Position numbers and translations under genes: made by a program. From Sciurus carolinensis (Eukaryota; Chordata; Mammalia; Rodentia; Sciuridae), in the NCBI RefSeq assembly GCF_902686445.1, contig NC_062226.1, positions 16,650,001-16,714,000 on the forward strand: 64,000 nucleotides of DNA, read 5' to 3'. Positions 44,716-57,849 of this stretch are shown in pieces. The notes beneath the pieces are model-generated. The model was given only the letters and a program-made list of their open reading frames with translations. It did no database searches and had not been told where the DNA came from. Each line of letters starts with the position of its first letter. The stretch's first letter is position 1.

Positions 44716-45864
44716 ATTTCACAAGGGGTGAAGTAGACTAAGTGAATTTACAAACACAAGTGATATTTGACCCCATAATACATGCTTTTAACCACAAGAT
44801 CACTGTCTCCTTTAGAGGTCTTCTCATGCAAGCCACCTCTGAGGCCTTTACTAAGAATCAGGATTCAAATAAAGAAGCAAAATCACTAGGAGAGTCACAG
44901 AGTCAATGATTGACTACAGAAAATTGGCCTTGTATGGTTTTGGATGTTATTTATAGTCTATATACAGCATTTTTTTGTCTTGTGGTGTGTGGCCTGAAGT
45001 CCACATGGCAGATATTCATGAAAGAGAAATAGGCATGACGTGGAGGAAAGAAGACAACCTAAAACCTTAGAAGGCAAATTGGAACCCTCAAGGATGAAGC
45101 GGAACCATGTGAGCATCCGAATTTGATGAGGTGTGTAGGTGACCTGGAGGAGACGTTGGTGCCCTTTGTCACAGGAAGCTTGAGGAGTTTAAGGAGGATA
45201 TCTGATGAGAACTGATGGAACTTCAGGACTGTTGCCACCTCATGCTACACAGTGAAGTAGGACATAAGCAAAAATGTGGGTGGCCTGCAAAAGACCCCTG
45301 GTTTCCTGCACAGCTCTTCCAAGTTTAAAAAGAATATAGTAGCTCCTCCACTTTCCCTTTCAAATCTTATATAAAATATCTCTTGTGACCCACAGTAATC
45401 CTGAGTAATCCTGGATTATGCAGTGTAGGGCATCTGTAGAAAGTCAGCACCAGCTTAATTAAATTGGCACAATGTAACCCTACCATCTTTGTGCTGAATT
45501 TCTCATCTTCAGGTAGCATCTACCAACCCATAAATACGCTGTACCCACATACACATGCCATAATCTATCAAGACTCCAAACACATCAGGCCAATGCATGC
45601 ATCCTGGCTTGGGAATATTTTTTTCTTCTGTATGAAATGTCTTATCCCAACCTGGGTCAGCTATATGAGTATAAGTGTGCCCCTGTGTTCAGAAGAGCCC
45701 AAGGGTTGTTTATGATGTTCTATCGCTGCCTTATAATTCTTAATGACTTTTTTTTCCCCAAGAGACCCCACATAGTAATGTTGCACTGCTTTGGGTCTCA
45801 TGATTTAAATAGTTGATATGGCCCAGTCTAGCCCTCGTCCTTCAGGCAGACTTTTTCTCTCAAA
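44716..45864. other. Unassigned sequence
   Basis: No repeat or gene recognised. A plus-strand open frame at 45464-45715 (83 codons) has no domain. Confidence 0.45.
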
Positions 45865-46110
45865 ATTAAACTCAAATCTACCTTCTCAGGGAAAGATTTT
45901 CTAACCAACAAGTCTACCCTCATAAGCACACCTCTGAACTGCTCTCTGTGGTTTCTAACCATAGTTAGCACTTGTCAAAATGACTTGTCATTACTTATTT
46001 TTCCAGATTAACTGTAACTTCTTGAAGGAACTCATCTTTGAGTTCCTGTGTCCAGCATAGTAATCTGCACAATTGAGACCTTCAATAGATATTAAATGAG
46101 TTGAATACTT
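45865..46110 (+). mobile_element. L2 LINE 3' end, plus strand
   Basis: 'ctctctgtggtttctaacc', 'ttaactgtaacttcttgaagg' and the closing 'ccagcatagtaatctgcac' ... 'caatagatattaaatgag' correspond to the L2 3' end. Confidence 0.55.
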
Positions 46111-47447
46111 TTCAGCATCTTATCAATCCACTTTCTGCCTCTGTATCAGCATCTCCACTGACATCTTTCTCATGACTTCACCAAGGAACCAACTTTGGAC
46201 AGCTTTGAACATCTGTGATTGCTAGACAATTCCTTCTTATAAAGAAATCTTATTTAATCTACGTTTGTCCTGCTATTAATCACACACTGATCCTAAATTT
46301 CATTTATTTAACATAGACAAAATGTGTCTGCTTTTTCTTCTAAGGATGGGGACCTCCATGTATCTGAAGTCAGAATCCATATGCCACCCAGCTTGCATTT
46401 TCAGTTATAAACATCTCTGTGGCCTGAATCCATGACAAGTGTCTCTGTGTTATTAACAGGTCTAAGAGACCTCAGAGTGGAAGAAGAGTTCACAGTCCTG
46501 GTCTGGGGCAACTGGAATGACTTGGCTGTCTCTCATGTGTTGCTGTTCTTCCTATAGGTTATCTTGGACATGTTTCTATGGTGATGGAAGAGACACAAAA
46601 CAGAAAGAAAGCTCACCCAGCAAGTACTTTCCTAGTCTCTGCTGTGCCACATCCACTGACCTTCCATTGGCAGGTAGGATGAAAAACCATGCTGGTTCCT
46701 GTGTCTCTGCGTCTCTGTGTGTGTGTGAGTGCATACGTGTGCACAACTGAAGGTTTCTCTGGGACAGAGAGGTTCCCAGAACACAGGATCTTCAATGCTA
46801 ACACCAGCACAGTTGATCACTTGAGGTATAAAATTGAGGAAAAGAATTGGGTCCATTCGCTTTCCTGTTGATGCACTATGTGATTTGACATCACACCTAA
46901 ACCATACTTCAGAACACATCAATGCATGTTTTCTTTGTCTTTTTTTTTTTCCTTAAACTAATACGATTCCAGGGGTAGTCACAGAAAATAGAAGGTGTAT
47001 TGCTGAAGAGCACACTGGTTTTTTGTTTAGTTTTAAAATTCTCATACAGCTATGTTTCAAATTGATAGCAGAGGTCGCCTGGTCAGCTGTTCCATAGAGT
47101 ACTCCCAAAACAAGCCCATGTACTTTCCAATTAAGCCCAGGTGAACTCGGCCCTGACCTATAGCTGAAGTGTCGGTACAATGCCAAAACAACTGAGTGAA
47201 CATACGTACGGAAAGGAGCCAAGTTTCCAGTTTGGGTTTGTTTTGTCTCCACTATTCCATGCAATTTTGGATAATTACTTTTATTCTGTGGGGTCAGACC
47301 CTTGCGTGGTGGGTGAGGCCTTCATCAACAGCTGTCACCTACCCACCATATAATTCCCTTCCTTCTCTCCCATGGACACTCTGCTCCTGAAAGGAAGTGC
47401 TGCTTCAGCCTGGACATTAGGTCATCATTCACTTATTAAGAGCCGAT
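46111..47447. other. Unassigned sequence with a short TG run
   Basis: No repeat family recognised. Several overlapping open frames on both strands at 46517-47264 (up to 103 codons) have no domain; overlap in three frames argues against coding. A short TG run lies at about 46718-46727. Confidence 0.45.
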
Positions 47448-47748
47448 TTTTTTTTTAATTGTAAACAAATGGGGTACAACTTGTTTCTCTGGTTGTACAT
47501 GAAGTACAGGCATACCACTTGTGTAATCATACATTTATATAGGGTAATGGTGTTTGATTCATTCTGTTATTTTTCTCTCCCCCCCACCTCTCTTTTCCCT
47601 CTATAAAGTCCCTCCTTCCTCCATTCTTGCCTCCCTCCCACCCCCCCATTATGTTTCATCATCTGCTTATCAGGGAGATCATTCGCCCTTTGGTTTTTTG
47701 AGATTGGCTTATCTCAGTTAGCATGATATTCTCCAATATTATTGACTG
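47448..47748 (-). mobile_element. L1 3'UTR, young lineage, minus strand
   Basis: A T run at 47449-47457 is the poly(A) tail. Then come 'acaacttgtttctctggttg', 'ggcataccacttgtgtaatc', a C-rich purine/pyrimidine-biased 3'UTR middle, and 'cttatctcagttagcatgat'. It is close to the consensus implied by the other copies here, so it is among the youngest L1 insertions in the window. It is 5'-truncated near the end of ORF2. Confidence 0.9.
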
Positions 47749-47999
47749 GATTCTTGCTAGGCCCAGGGAGTAGGGGGTGAATCCGTCTAAATCAGTGATT
47801 TTAAATAAGTTGTTGGCAGAGATAGACTTCTAAACAAACAAGGAGTGCAAATATTTGTCCAGGACATATGTGTCACATAAATATAAAAAAAGAAAATTGC
47901 TCTCTTTGCCTAGATAAATCAAGAAAGATTTCATAGATGAGGGTCCTTAGACTAGTCCTTGAAGAATGATAAGAAATTCACTTGTCAGAGGGCAAAGCA
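47749..47999. other. Unassigned sequence
   Basis: Nothing recognisable was seen. Confidence 0.45.
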
Positions 48000-48255
48000 G
48001 TTAAGAACTTGAATTTTGGAGTCAGAGAGGGTTTGAAATGATAATCTACTATTTGCTATCTGTGTGACCTTGGGAAATTAATTAACTTCTTATTTTCCTG
48101 AATTTCAATTTTGTCATAAATAAAATGGTCTTTGAGGAATTAAACAAGATGAAATTACATGTGTGGGTGTACATAAATACACCCACATGTAGTGCTTAGC
48201 CCTATGCTTCTTAGAAAGAAATCACTGGAAGTGTAGTTATTACCTTTATAATTAT
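48000..48255 (+). mobile_element. MIR SINE, nearly full length, plus strand
   Basis: 'gaattttggagtcagagagg', 'ctatctgtgtgaccttggg', 'attaacttcttattttcctg' and 'tagtgcttagccctatgc' follow MIR in order. The best-preserved MIR in the window, with a short hairpin-forming segment inside. Confidence 0.7.
48162..48187. repeat. Short perfect inverted repeat inside MIR
   Basis: TGTGGGTGTA (48162-48171) and TACACCCACA (48178-48187) are exact reverse complements around a six-base loop. Confidence 0.9.
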
Positions 48256-49034
48256 TTCTGATAGAGAAGTGGCAAGAGTGGTTTCAGCAGAACAATCCAG
48301 ACACAGAGCACAGAAAATATAGGAACATGGAAAAGCATGAAATGTTCCTGGAATTAAAAGGCAAAGATCTGATTAGGGCAATGAGTAGTCATGTCTCAAA
48401 CCTAATAGATTGTTAAGAAGACAAGGTTTGAGAAGTGGAGAGGCAGTTGAGAATAAAGGATTTCAAATCCCATACAAAAGAATCCTGTATGCAATTGGAC
48501 AGGTTTGGTTATTGCACAATGCAGAGGGGCCAACTATTCTCCCAACAAGATCCAGTGGAGTAGAAGATGCATAAATGCAAATTCACATCAGGCTTACCAC
48601 TTCTTGTGGGAACCCAAAGATATCCTTATTGTAGAGGGCCCAAGTATTTGCAGAAAGAGCAGTAAAAGGTAGCTACCTCTGGAAGGCAGTCTAATGACAG
48701 AGCTCGCTATAACAATGCAGGTGGGAAATATTGCCCACCTGATCTATGTCATTAGGAGCAGGAATATTTTAATAAATAGTAGGAAGCACCACAGTCAGGT
48801 TTGGTCACTGGCTCACTGTGGGTGGTGAAAAGAAAGGCAGTATTGAGGTTAATTCACACATAGCACAGATCTTTAGGCAAAATTTCAAAGAAAAGGGGTT
48901 TATGATGAACCATACTTTTTTGTTATTGTTGTTGATCCAGTCAGAAATTTTTGATATATTTATGTACAACAGTGTGAAGGGAATCAAATAAGATCATAAA
49001 TTTGCAGGTGCTTTGTCAATTGTAAAATGACTGT
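48256..49034. other. Unassigned sequence
   Basis: Nothing recognisable was seen. Confidence 0.45.
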
Positions 49035-49180
49035 AAAGGTGAAGGATACTCATTCACAGATAGTTTAATGACCCATTATGTGCTGGGCACAATTCTAGCT
49101 GCTGGGAATATGGCATTAAGCAATGTCTCATTGCTCAAGGAGTTTGCAGCCTAGTGCAATAAGAACCTCTATGATTCTAA
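49035..49180 (-). mobile_element. L2 LINE 3' end, minus strand
   Basis: 'gacccattatgtgctgggc', 'acaattctagctgctgggaat' and 'ctcaaggagtttgcagcct' match the reverse-oriented L2 3' end. Confidence 0.5.
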
Positions 49181-49199
49181 GTCACATTCTCCCTCCCTC

Positions 49200-49405
49200 A
49201 ATAATCGTTAATATGAATTGAACTCTTTCATTATGCCAGAAGTCTTACAGACAGAATGTTGTTTAATTATGAGAGAGCACTTGAGATAAGCATATGGTTT
49301 CCACATTGAAGATGAGAAAACTGACTGCAGATATTTAATTTGCATTTTAGGGTTGACATGGGTGGAAACTAAGATTTGAAATTAGGTGGGTCTGGAGTCA
49401 TGATG
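49200..49405 (-). mobile_element. MIR SINE, minus strand
   Basis: 'ccacattgaagatgagaaaac' and 'aactaagatttgaaattagg' match the MIR reverse order. Confidence 0.4.
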
Positions 49406-50457
49406 AACTATTTTGGGGGGAGTAGACAAATCCTGTATAATTTGGCCAGGCGTTGTAAATATTACAAATGCTTATTTGGAAATTGAAATAAAACTTTTTT
49501 GTTTCGTGATATAAGCTATGAATCTAACATTTAATCAATTTCTTCAGGCTGGGGATTGGGGAGAGATTGCCAAAGACTAGGGAAACTCCTAAATAAGAAA
49601 GTGACCAGGATTTTATAAAACCCCTTCCCTGTTAAGAACCCCAGCCACTTACATTTTCAACCTAAAACTATTAAAAACAACATCTCAACAACCCCATGAA
49701 GTTAAATACCCTTGTTAAAGTGATCACATATTTCCAGTTAAATAATAGCTGTGGGAGAGGGCAATTAGCAGATGCGGTCAGGAGAGAAAAAGATATGTTT
49801 TCAGATGAGATTGGAAATGAGATGGAGAGTCAATGAGGCAGAAATAGACAAGACACTTTTTTTCCCCTGAAGTTTCTTGAATTCTGTTACTAATGATACC
49901 TTAAGTTTCTGAGGCTCTGACCAGAAAAGACATTTTGCTCAAGGAGGTTCAAGGAGACTGACACAAAGTCAACCACATCTGATTTCTGCCTCAATATTTC
50001 TAGGTGATGATGCTCTTTTTCCATCCTTGCTGTATTTTTCAATAACTTGAACAGAGAAGAAATCAGTCATGGAAGGAATCAAGGAGTCAGTCAATTCTGA
50101 TCCCTAATCCAAACAAGTAAAAGAAGACACAAGTCTGACCTCTCAATAAGGAGGAAGTCACCTCCTCCTTGCTCCTAGGAGCAGCATATGAAGACCTTGG
50201 TTCAAATTCTGTTCTCAATTCCTACAGTAGGTTCAAATTCCACCACGGTGGTGCCATCCTTTTGGATTTTGATGGATTTTTAGTCTGGCTGCCAAGATAC
50301 AAATATCTGTCTGTGCTCTTTCATGGGATTTCCCTGTGCTTTTAGTTAAGAAAGGCAAAGGATGATTGTAGACATCTCTGTGGGTTAATGAGGAAGAAAA
50401 AAGGACTTTGTGTTCACATGAACCTGAGTTATAATGCTGACCCTTGCATTTACTAAG
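49406..50457. other. Unassigned sequence
   Basis: Nothing recognisable was seen. An open frame at 50233-50490 (minus) has no domain. Confidence 0.45.
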
Positions 50458-50913
50458 TGCTATGGTTCTGATATGGTAGAGTATGTCCACCAGTAGTTCA
50501 CGTGTTAGAACCTTGTCACCAGTGCCGAGATGCTGAGTGCAGGTAAGACAGTTAAGAGGTGTGACCTGGTTGGAGATGGTAAGGACACTGGGACACGGCC
50601 CTCAGAAGGAACTAAGGTAGTTCTCACAGACCCCTGAGTTAATATTAGGGTGAGGGAGTTGTTATAAAAGGGCAAGCCTGGCCCCTGAATTACTCTCTGC
50701 TCTTCCATTTCTCCATGTGACCTCTCCCTCCACTACATACTTCCACCATGATGAATTTGCCATGAAATGATACAGCCAGCAGGGGCCCAGCTAGAGCTGG
50801 ACATGTGCTATTTGGACTGTAAAAACCCCACAAGAGTGAGCTTCATAAAAATCTTTTCCTTACAAAATACCTGGCCTTGAGTATTTGTTGTAGCAATGGA
50901 AATTTGACTAACA
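50458..50913 (+). mobile_element. MaLR LTR (MST/ORR1-like), near full length
   Basis: It starts TGCTATGGTTCTGATATGG and ends 'gaaatttgactaaca', the boundaries expected of an MST/THE1/ORR1-type LTR. Internal landmarks are 'aagaggtgtgacctgg', 'gttataaaagggcaagcc' (TATA-like) and 'ctctgctcttccatttctcc'. The 456-base length fits a solo LTR. No internal region is seen. Confidence 0.75.
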
Positions 50914-51214
50914 TACTGGTCCATCTTGTCCCTCAGTGTTTTTAGTAAACCAAGAGCACCTCATGACAACTCAACTCATATTCATTAGAAAATGAATGTG
51001 TGACCTTGGACAGCTCTTTTTCTCTATCACACTTACTCTTGTGCCTCACCCCTCCTCATGACAAAAGTCCATCAGGAATAGAATTTGAAGCATGGAATAA
51101 AGTAATATGGGCGGTTCTGACCCGGCTCCTAATCCACAATAAACATTAAAAAATTATATTTCTCCTTCCCTCAAAATTAAGAAAATTCACCTCCCAACTA
51201 TACTGTGTTCTACT
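50914..51214. other. Unassigned sequence
   Basis: Nothing recognisable was seen. Confidence 0.45.
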
Positions 51215-51400
51215 TTTGCCTTTGGCCAGATCAATCACTCCCTGAGACTTGGATTCATTATTGATACAAAGGGAGGGATAAAGATCTGTTTCATCCACCT
51301 CTCACAGTTACTCTAAGATTACAAGAGCTTATGAAATTGAATACATTTAGCAAACAGCAAAGTGTTGTTTAAGTGCTTATGATCATTATCCCTATGATGA
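51215..51400 (+). mobile_element. MIR SINE, plus strand
   Basis: 'cactccctgagacttggattc', 'acagttactctaagattaca' and 'gtgttgtttaagtgcttatg' follow the MIR order. Confidence 0.4.
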
Positions 51401-52029
51401 TTTTATAGACTGGGTCAGATTCCCACTGGAGACACATCTTTCTTCAGTTTTGGGAGCATCTACTGTGTCCATGGCAATCTTAGAATCATTACTTTAAGAA
51501 TCCCACTATGTTTTCATTAACTAAGTCTAACACTAAGAAGCCAGATGCTTCCCCATGCATCTAATTACATGAAGCAGAAGATCCTCAAGGAATTTGTGTG
51601 GCCTCAAGGAGCATTATTAATGGGGGTCCCTTCTAGGGATGTAATTTTGAAAGCAATTTTCCATGAAATTGCTGAATGTTTGTATTCATATAAATTTGAG
51701 TCCATTTGGTACAGTTTTCATTTAGCTCATGATAGTACTAATGACATTTTTCAATGAATATTTTGGTTAAACCCGAGAAAGGATGTATTTCTTACACATG
51801 TCTAGAAAATGGACTTTGACTGTATTGTCAGATAAATGTTTCTATGAGAGCTTCCATAACTCTTTTTCTATTCACCTTCACTGATAAAACCCACAATAAT
51901 GGGTTTTATAACCGAGAAGGGAAAGGTCTGTGTCTCTGAATTGTCTTTAGTTAGAGCTGAAATATGCCTCAACTAAAGGAATTGCATTTCATCCCATTTT
52001 GTGACCTGACAGACTAACATGGTAAGTGG
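51401..52029. other. Unassigned sequence
   Basis: Nothing recognisable was seen. A 70-codon open frame at 51545-51757 has no domain. Confidence 0.45.
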
Positions 52030-52235
52030 TTTAAAAGATGGATTTTGGAACTAGGAAGACCCAGTTTTGAATCCTGTACCTGTTCTTCCCTGCAGATTGC
52101 ACTGAGCTTTCATTTTTCATCCTTAAAAAGGAAGATAGTAGTATCAATCTCCAAAGGTCTCCTGAGGTTGTCAGATTTTAAAAAGAAAAATCTATAAATA
52201 CAGGTAAAGTCCTTAATATGATGCCTGGCCATGAT
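52030..52235 (+). mobile_element. MIR SINE, plus strand
   Basis: 'gattttggaactaggaagacc', 'gttttgaatcctgtacctg' and 'tccttaatatgatgcctggcc' follow the MIR order. Confidence 0.55.
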
Positions 52236-54423
52236 GCACTCATTATGTGATTGGTGAATGTGACATTTCTCTAGGATATTGATGCCAAAGAGAACCAAAA
52301 TAAAACGTGTGTGTGCTTGTGCATGCACACTAGTGTGTAACTGTCCAATTCTAAATGTGTATGCAATAGGCTCAAATAGGTCCAAAGTTATGCAATTAAT
52401 TTAGCAGTAATTCTAGAAGCAAAATGAGCTTTGCAGGATCTGAAAGATGAGTGAGCCCAGTTTCTTGCATTTCAAGGGTAGAATTGTTCGGAGAGAACAA
52501 TTGACTTGTCTTAACTGGTGGAAGGAACAAGACTAGATTATTTTTTAAACAGCTCAGTATCATCTCATTAAAACATCCATTCTCCCAGAATACCACACAG
52601 CCCTTCTCATTACCTGTCTATCTTCATCTTATCCTTGCTCCATATCTCTAGTATATCAGGCTCCTGCTTTCCAAATGAAACCCGTATGGAGCCCTAACCA
52701 TATGCCTTTTCTATGTTCTTCAAGACAGCAAAGAGAGTACTGTTGTTGGAGAATGTTTTTGTTTGTTTGTTTCTATTTACAGAATGTCAATTCCACTCCC
52801 CTTATGAAATGTTACTGATTGCGTGCACACACACATGCATTGTGTAATCTTCCCTCTCAACTACATCGATGCAGCACCTCAGAAACTACTTACACGTAGC
52901 CACACCCCTCTTTTATTATTAAAGATACCACTACCGATGCTGATCATGGTGGTCATGATGATTGCACATATTGTGTATTCACAGTTAACTTCCCACTGAG
53001 ACAAGACACAGAGCTTGGTTCTCTTGGCCTATTAGAAATCATCACTGTGACACTATTGTCCATTCCCCTAAGAATCTCATGTCTCTTATGTCCCTTACTT
53101 GCTTACTAAGCAAGTTTACATATTTATTGGTATTTTCTATCACCAAATGATTCCAGATTAGATCCTTGTACCTATTATGTCTTCCTCATCCTTCCAAATA
53201 GGCAGGGCTAATTTTTCAATAGAAAATCAATCTTAAGTTTTGCCTCCATGTTCTCCTCACTTACTCCCTCTGACTCTGCAAGCTTGGCTATGCCTCCTCC
53301 TTTCTGATATGGGTATCTCTCCAAGATAGCAATGAGCACCCACTGGCCAAGTTCACTACTTTTGATCTTCTTTACCAATTTTGCCCTTTTGAATATCTAG
53401 CACTGTCGATCAGTCTAACTTCACTAATCTCTAACTTTGAGCCTTTTATGGGGAAAAGGTGTAAAAGTAAGAAGCCTGGCAAGGAAAAGTGTATGTTGTT
53501 AGTGCATTGCTGACTGGCAAATAGATGCTTAAATTTAAATATAAAGATGTTTCATTGTCACTGTCCATTATCCAGAATGTCTCACAAATCTGGCAGTGTC
53601 TCCATCTCCCACTCCCAGGGTTTCATCTTCTTCCAGAGATTATGACATTCACTTTCAAATTGTATGGCCCTTATCCAGTAAGGGAAACACAGCACTGGTA
53701 AGATTCTGAATCTTCTCAGCTTGGGTTTTCTATGCTTATTTAATGTTTTCAGTTTAACTCATATTCTGTGTATTAATTATTTTTCTCCAGTTGGACTTTG
53801 TTGGTGAGGAATTTTGCACCTCTGTTTTGCTGCTTTGTATGAGCTTGAACCCCTGAGTCCTAAGCTACAGCACATGGCCTTGGCCAAATCACTTCAGTAT
53901 CTAACTTCTCAATTGCTGCCATGTATAAACTGTAATTAAGTCATTGGTTTTCAAAGTTCTTTGAAAAGATCCATTTATGGAGATTTTTATTGACCTTTTA
54001 TTTCAATTTCCAATTCTCATAGTTTTGATTAAAGAAAGCAACAATGTATAATTAGTTCGAATTTGCTGAAATTTTATTTGGCCTTTATACGCCTATATTG
54101 TTGAATAGAGACAAAATCATAAATGTTTCTTCTAGGTATATTATTAGGTTTATTACTATGAAATATTCTTTTCTTTCTTATAAAACTTTTATCCCTACAT
54201 TTCAGTTCATCTGATGTGAAACTTTCATTTGGTTTATATGTCCTAGTATATATTTTCCCTCGTATTTTGAGAGAAATATTTCTTGAAAGTAACATATTGT
54301 AGACATTCTATGTTATTATTTTTTTGCCTACCCACTTTCTTCTTTCTTTAGTCTCCTTTTCCTGATTCTGATAAATTGATAAAGTTTTATTTCTTTTTTT
54401 CTCTTTCATAGTTTGAAAATATA
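52236..54423. other. Unassigned unique sequence
   Basis: No repeat or coding signal recognised. Only short A- or T-rich runs and short open frames. Confidence 0.45.
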
Positions 54424-54754
54424 TACAATCGGCCCTCTAGGTTTCACATTCAAGTGCAACAAACCAGGGCATGGATTGAAAATAGTCAGAGAAAAAAAGT
54501 CATCTGTACAATATGTCTAGACTTTTGTCATTAATCCTTGAACAATGCAATACAATAACTATTTATATAGCATTTATATTATATTAGATATTATAATTAC
54601 TCTAGAGATGATTTAAAGCATATAGGATGAAGTGCATAGATTATAACCAAATACTATGCTACTTTATATAAGGGACTTGAGCATTGGTGGATTTAGTTTC
54701 TGTGACAGGGTGTCTTAGAAGCAATTCCCCCAGGGATACCAAGGAATGGCTGTA
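54424..54754 (-). mobile_element. MER2/Tigger-type non-autonomous DNA transposon, complete
   Basis: Both terminal inverted repeats are present. The left end reads CAATCGGCCCTCTAGG; the right end, as reverse complement, reads CAGCCATTCCTTGGTATCCC. The flanking TA dinucleotides (54424-54425 and 54753-54754) are the expected target duplication of a TcMar/Tigger family element. The 327-base length and internal text ('atgatttaaagcatatagg', 'atataagggacttgagcat') fit MER2. It encodes no transposase. Confidence 0.8.
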
Positions 54755-57417
54755 TCTGGTTTCTATTATTTTAGTGGTTTCCTTTAAATGTTACTAAAAT
54801 TTTTATTGATTTACTTTTTACACAACAAGTAATTTTAATCAGTATCTGACACCCTTCTACTCAACACAAAAAAATTAATTGTGTTCTTCACTACATCAAC
54901 TGGCTGGTAGAGTTGAAATTTTTAATTCTAGACTGCTATAGAAAAAATATAAATGTGTACGTATTTCATGTCTAATCTAGATACTAATGTGTTACTTTAT
55001 GTACATGCACTATTTATTACCTACCATTACTTTCTTTTGTATTCATTTTTCTTTTAATATATTCTCTAGTCATTCATTAGAAATAAATTTGCGGATAATT
55101 TTCCAAGTCCTTATCTGTCAGTAAATATTGTTGTTTTTCCCTCATATTCAAGTTGTAATTTAGCCATATGTAGAATTCTAATTTTACATTATGTGACATA
55201 TTTGCAAGTTTGGGATTCAGGTGTAGAGGGGGCATTACTCTTCTCCCATTCTTGCATGTCCTTGTTCTGTGCTTCCCAGCTCTCTTCATACCTTAGACAC
55301 ACTTAGACCTTTCGGATGCTGTGGCAGCTTTGGTTTCAAAGATATTAGATGCTGTGGTAGGATCAAGAATCTAAAACTTGAATGAAGAGTAACACCTCTG
55401 AAATTAAAAGGATTGGGTGGGTGGATGTGTAGGAGAGCTGCCAGAATACCGTGTTTACCTCACAGTGCCTGATAGCCTACAGGAAAACTCTGAGAAAGGA
55501 TTGGTCTTGAGGGAAGCCCAAATTACCACTGTATTGATCATTCATTGGCTACAGACTGCCCGAAAATAAAATGACCTTGAATCAAAAGTGGTAAGAATGC
55601 TCACAAGGGTGATTGCTGAAGACCCTCAGCTAAGAACATTCATACCCCTAGACTACAAGTCCTTTCTTGAAGGGGACCTCTAAATGCATCTCATGTTACA
55701 TACATGTAAATTCTGAGAGATTTTTATAACTTGATGTTCCAAATCCCAAATTTTTCTTTGACTCTATTCTTCTAGTCATCTATCTCTGCTGTTGTTCCCA
55801 TTATATATCCTTGTCAATTTCACTACTGAAATCTACTGCTCCTTTTACACAAACTCTTGATTTTGCTTCATGGAAGTCCAGCCTTTCTATTTCATTGAGA
55901 AGATGAGCTATACCTAACATAAATGTGTGTTCTTCTTTTCCTCTCCACTCTATTTTTCCCCTTTGTTATCTCCCACTCATTGTGCTAGCTCTCATATATT
56001 TTTCAGTTCTTACCCACAAACTTTCATTTGCTGTTTAAGTTCAAGAGCATCAGCTGACTTTTTGATGAAGGTGGTGTTTCTGTTGCTGTTTCTGGTAAGA
56101 TTAAGAATTGGGTGTGATGTAGCAGCAGAAGGTTGGCTTCTACTGATCTCTCTAGAATTTCTGGTCATTCAGGTTCTGCCTTATTTCCCACCTGGAGATG
56201 GACCCTCTGATCACAACTGCTTGTCCCAAAGACCTTAGTGGGAATGGGTCACAGAACCTGGCTACTGCTCAATCTCCATTAGTATCCTCTGGTCCTGGTG
56301 TGCTTGGCATTTACAACCAGGGGTAGGAAATAACCAAGGTGCTTCCCCTGTGCCTAAATGCTATACATACTCACAAGTCGTTGGAGCTTCTCCTCCTTAG
56401 ATCAAATTTCACCTTCTCAGTCATCATTTTCAATATACCTCTGTAGTTAATTAAAACCCTATTTCTTGGTGCAGTTATTAGTTGCAGGTCATGGAGATGA
56501 TGGCATGAACTCCAAATGTCATGTTGACTACAAGTTCAAGATCAAAAAAATTCTTACTTTTTTCTCCAACAGGTACATGATGCTGCTACTCTTATTGAAG
56601 TGAATGAGGGGAATCTAAAGCTCTTGTCTTTGAGAATCCCTGTTATCTCTCCTCTACCTCCTTGGAACAAATATAATATTTAAAATCTGTGGATTGATCA
56701 TTTTCCTGGACACTTTTACTCGTGTCTTCATGATTGCAGAGTGCAGGAGGCACAGCAATATCTGTGAGAACACCAAAACCTCTAAGAGAAGCACAAATAG
56801 AATTCTCTTCTTGAGTTCTATTCCACAAACAGACTGGAAAGATCAGGCATATTATACAAAGGCAGGACAGCCTTCCATTATTTGCTTAATGTTTCAGGGC
56901 ATCTACCTCAACATCAGTCAGGGAACATGTTTTCCTACAGTCATTCTTTCTCATTGTTGATTATTCCCTTTCCATTATTGATTATTGTCATTGTGATAAT
57001 TGTCAATAGACCAAGGGGAGGCAGAGACAAGCAAGTTGTGAATATCAAGTGTTGGTGTAATCCAGGTCAGAGAAACTGTTGTAGAAATGAGGGCCACTTT
57101 TGAATCCTGGCAATTTTTTTTTATCTCATTTTGACAGATGTTATTAAGTCAAATCTCACTTCACCTTTTTTTTCACACGTTTTTGTTTCAAAGGTTGATT
57201 TCAAGAAAAGAACTCAAAAATACCAGTTGAGTCTTGGTTAAAATACTGGTCGAGGAAAAAAAATTAAAAAACTTCTGTGGAGCTTGAGGGAAAAAAAAAG
57301 AGGAGAGGGAAAAAAGGGATAAAATGTGAAGAAGAAACCCTCTATGCCATTCACCTTCCTCCCAAGACCTGGAGTTTCCTCCAGATGTTCAGTGAAACTC
57401 AGAGCATGTGGGTAAAG
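54755..57417. other. Unassigned unique sequence
   Basis: No named repeat or gene. The open frames at 55927-56238 (103 codons) and 56694-56960 (88 codons) lack domains. About 56390-56470 has an L2-like flavour too weak to call. Confidence 0.4.
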
Positions 57418-57519
57418 AGAAGTCTGGGGTGTAGCTCAGTGACAGAGTGCTTTCCTGGCACGTGGAATGTCCTGGGTTCCATGCCCCGTACCCCCGAACA
57501 CACACACACAGAAGTCTGG
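57418..57519 (+). mobile_element. ID SINE with target-site duplication, plus strand
   Basis: The body reads 'ctggggtgtagctcagtg', 'acagagtgctttcctggca' and 'cctgggttccatgcccc', ending in a short ACAC-rich tail. AGAAGTCTGG occurs before (57418-57427) and after (57510-57519) the element as a ten-base duplication. Confidence 0.88.
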
Positions 57520-57849
57520 ATAAGACAGTGCTGATTACCTGATTCTGCCATTCTGAGTACCTATGTATTGGCTACCATGATTATGTTGAGGGTGCTCTAG
57601 GGAGACAGCAAGCAGTCTGTGAAAGCATTTCCCACCCTGTGCTCTACAGAACAGTTGTCTAAAGAGATAAACTATGAAAAAATATCCTGTAGTCAAATTT
57701 GGGGAAATGAATCACATTTCATCTCATTCAGGAGATCTCCTATGCATCTTATAATAATAATTCAATTATATTAACCTGGCATTTTTTAAAAATGACTTAT
57801 TACGGCGACCTTTCTGTCAGGGTTACTTGACACCTTTGATGAGCACAGT
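57520..57849. other. Unassigned sequence
   Basis: Nothing recognisable was seen. Confidence 0.45.
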
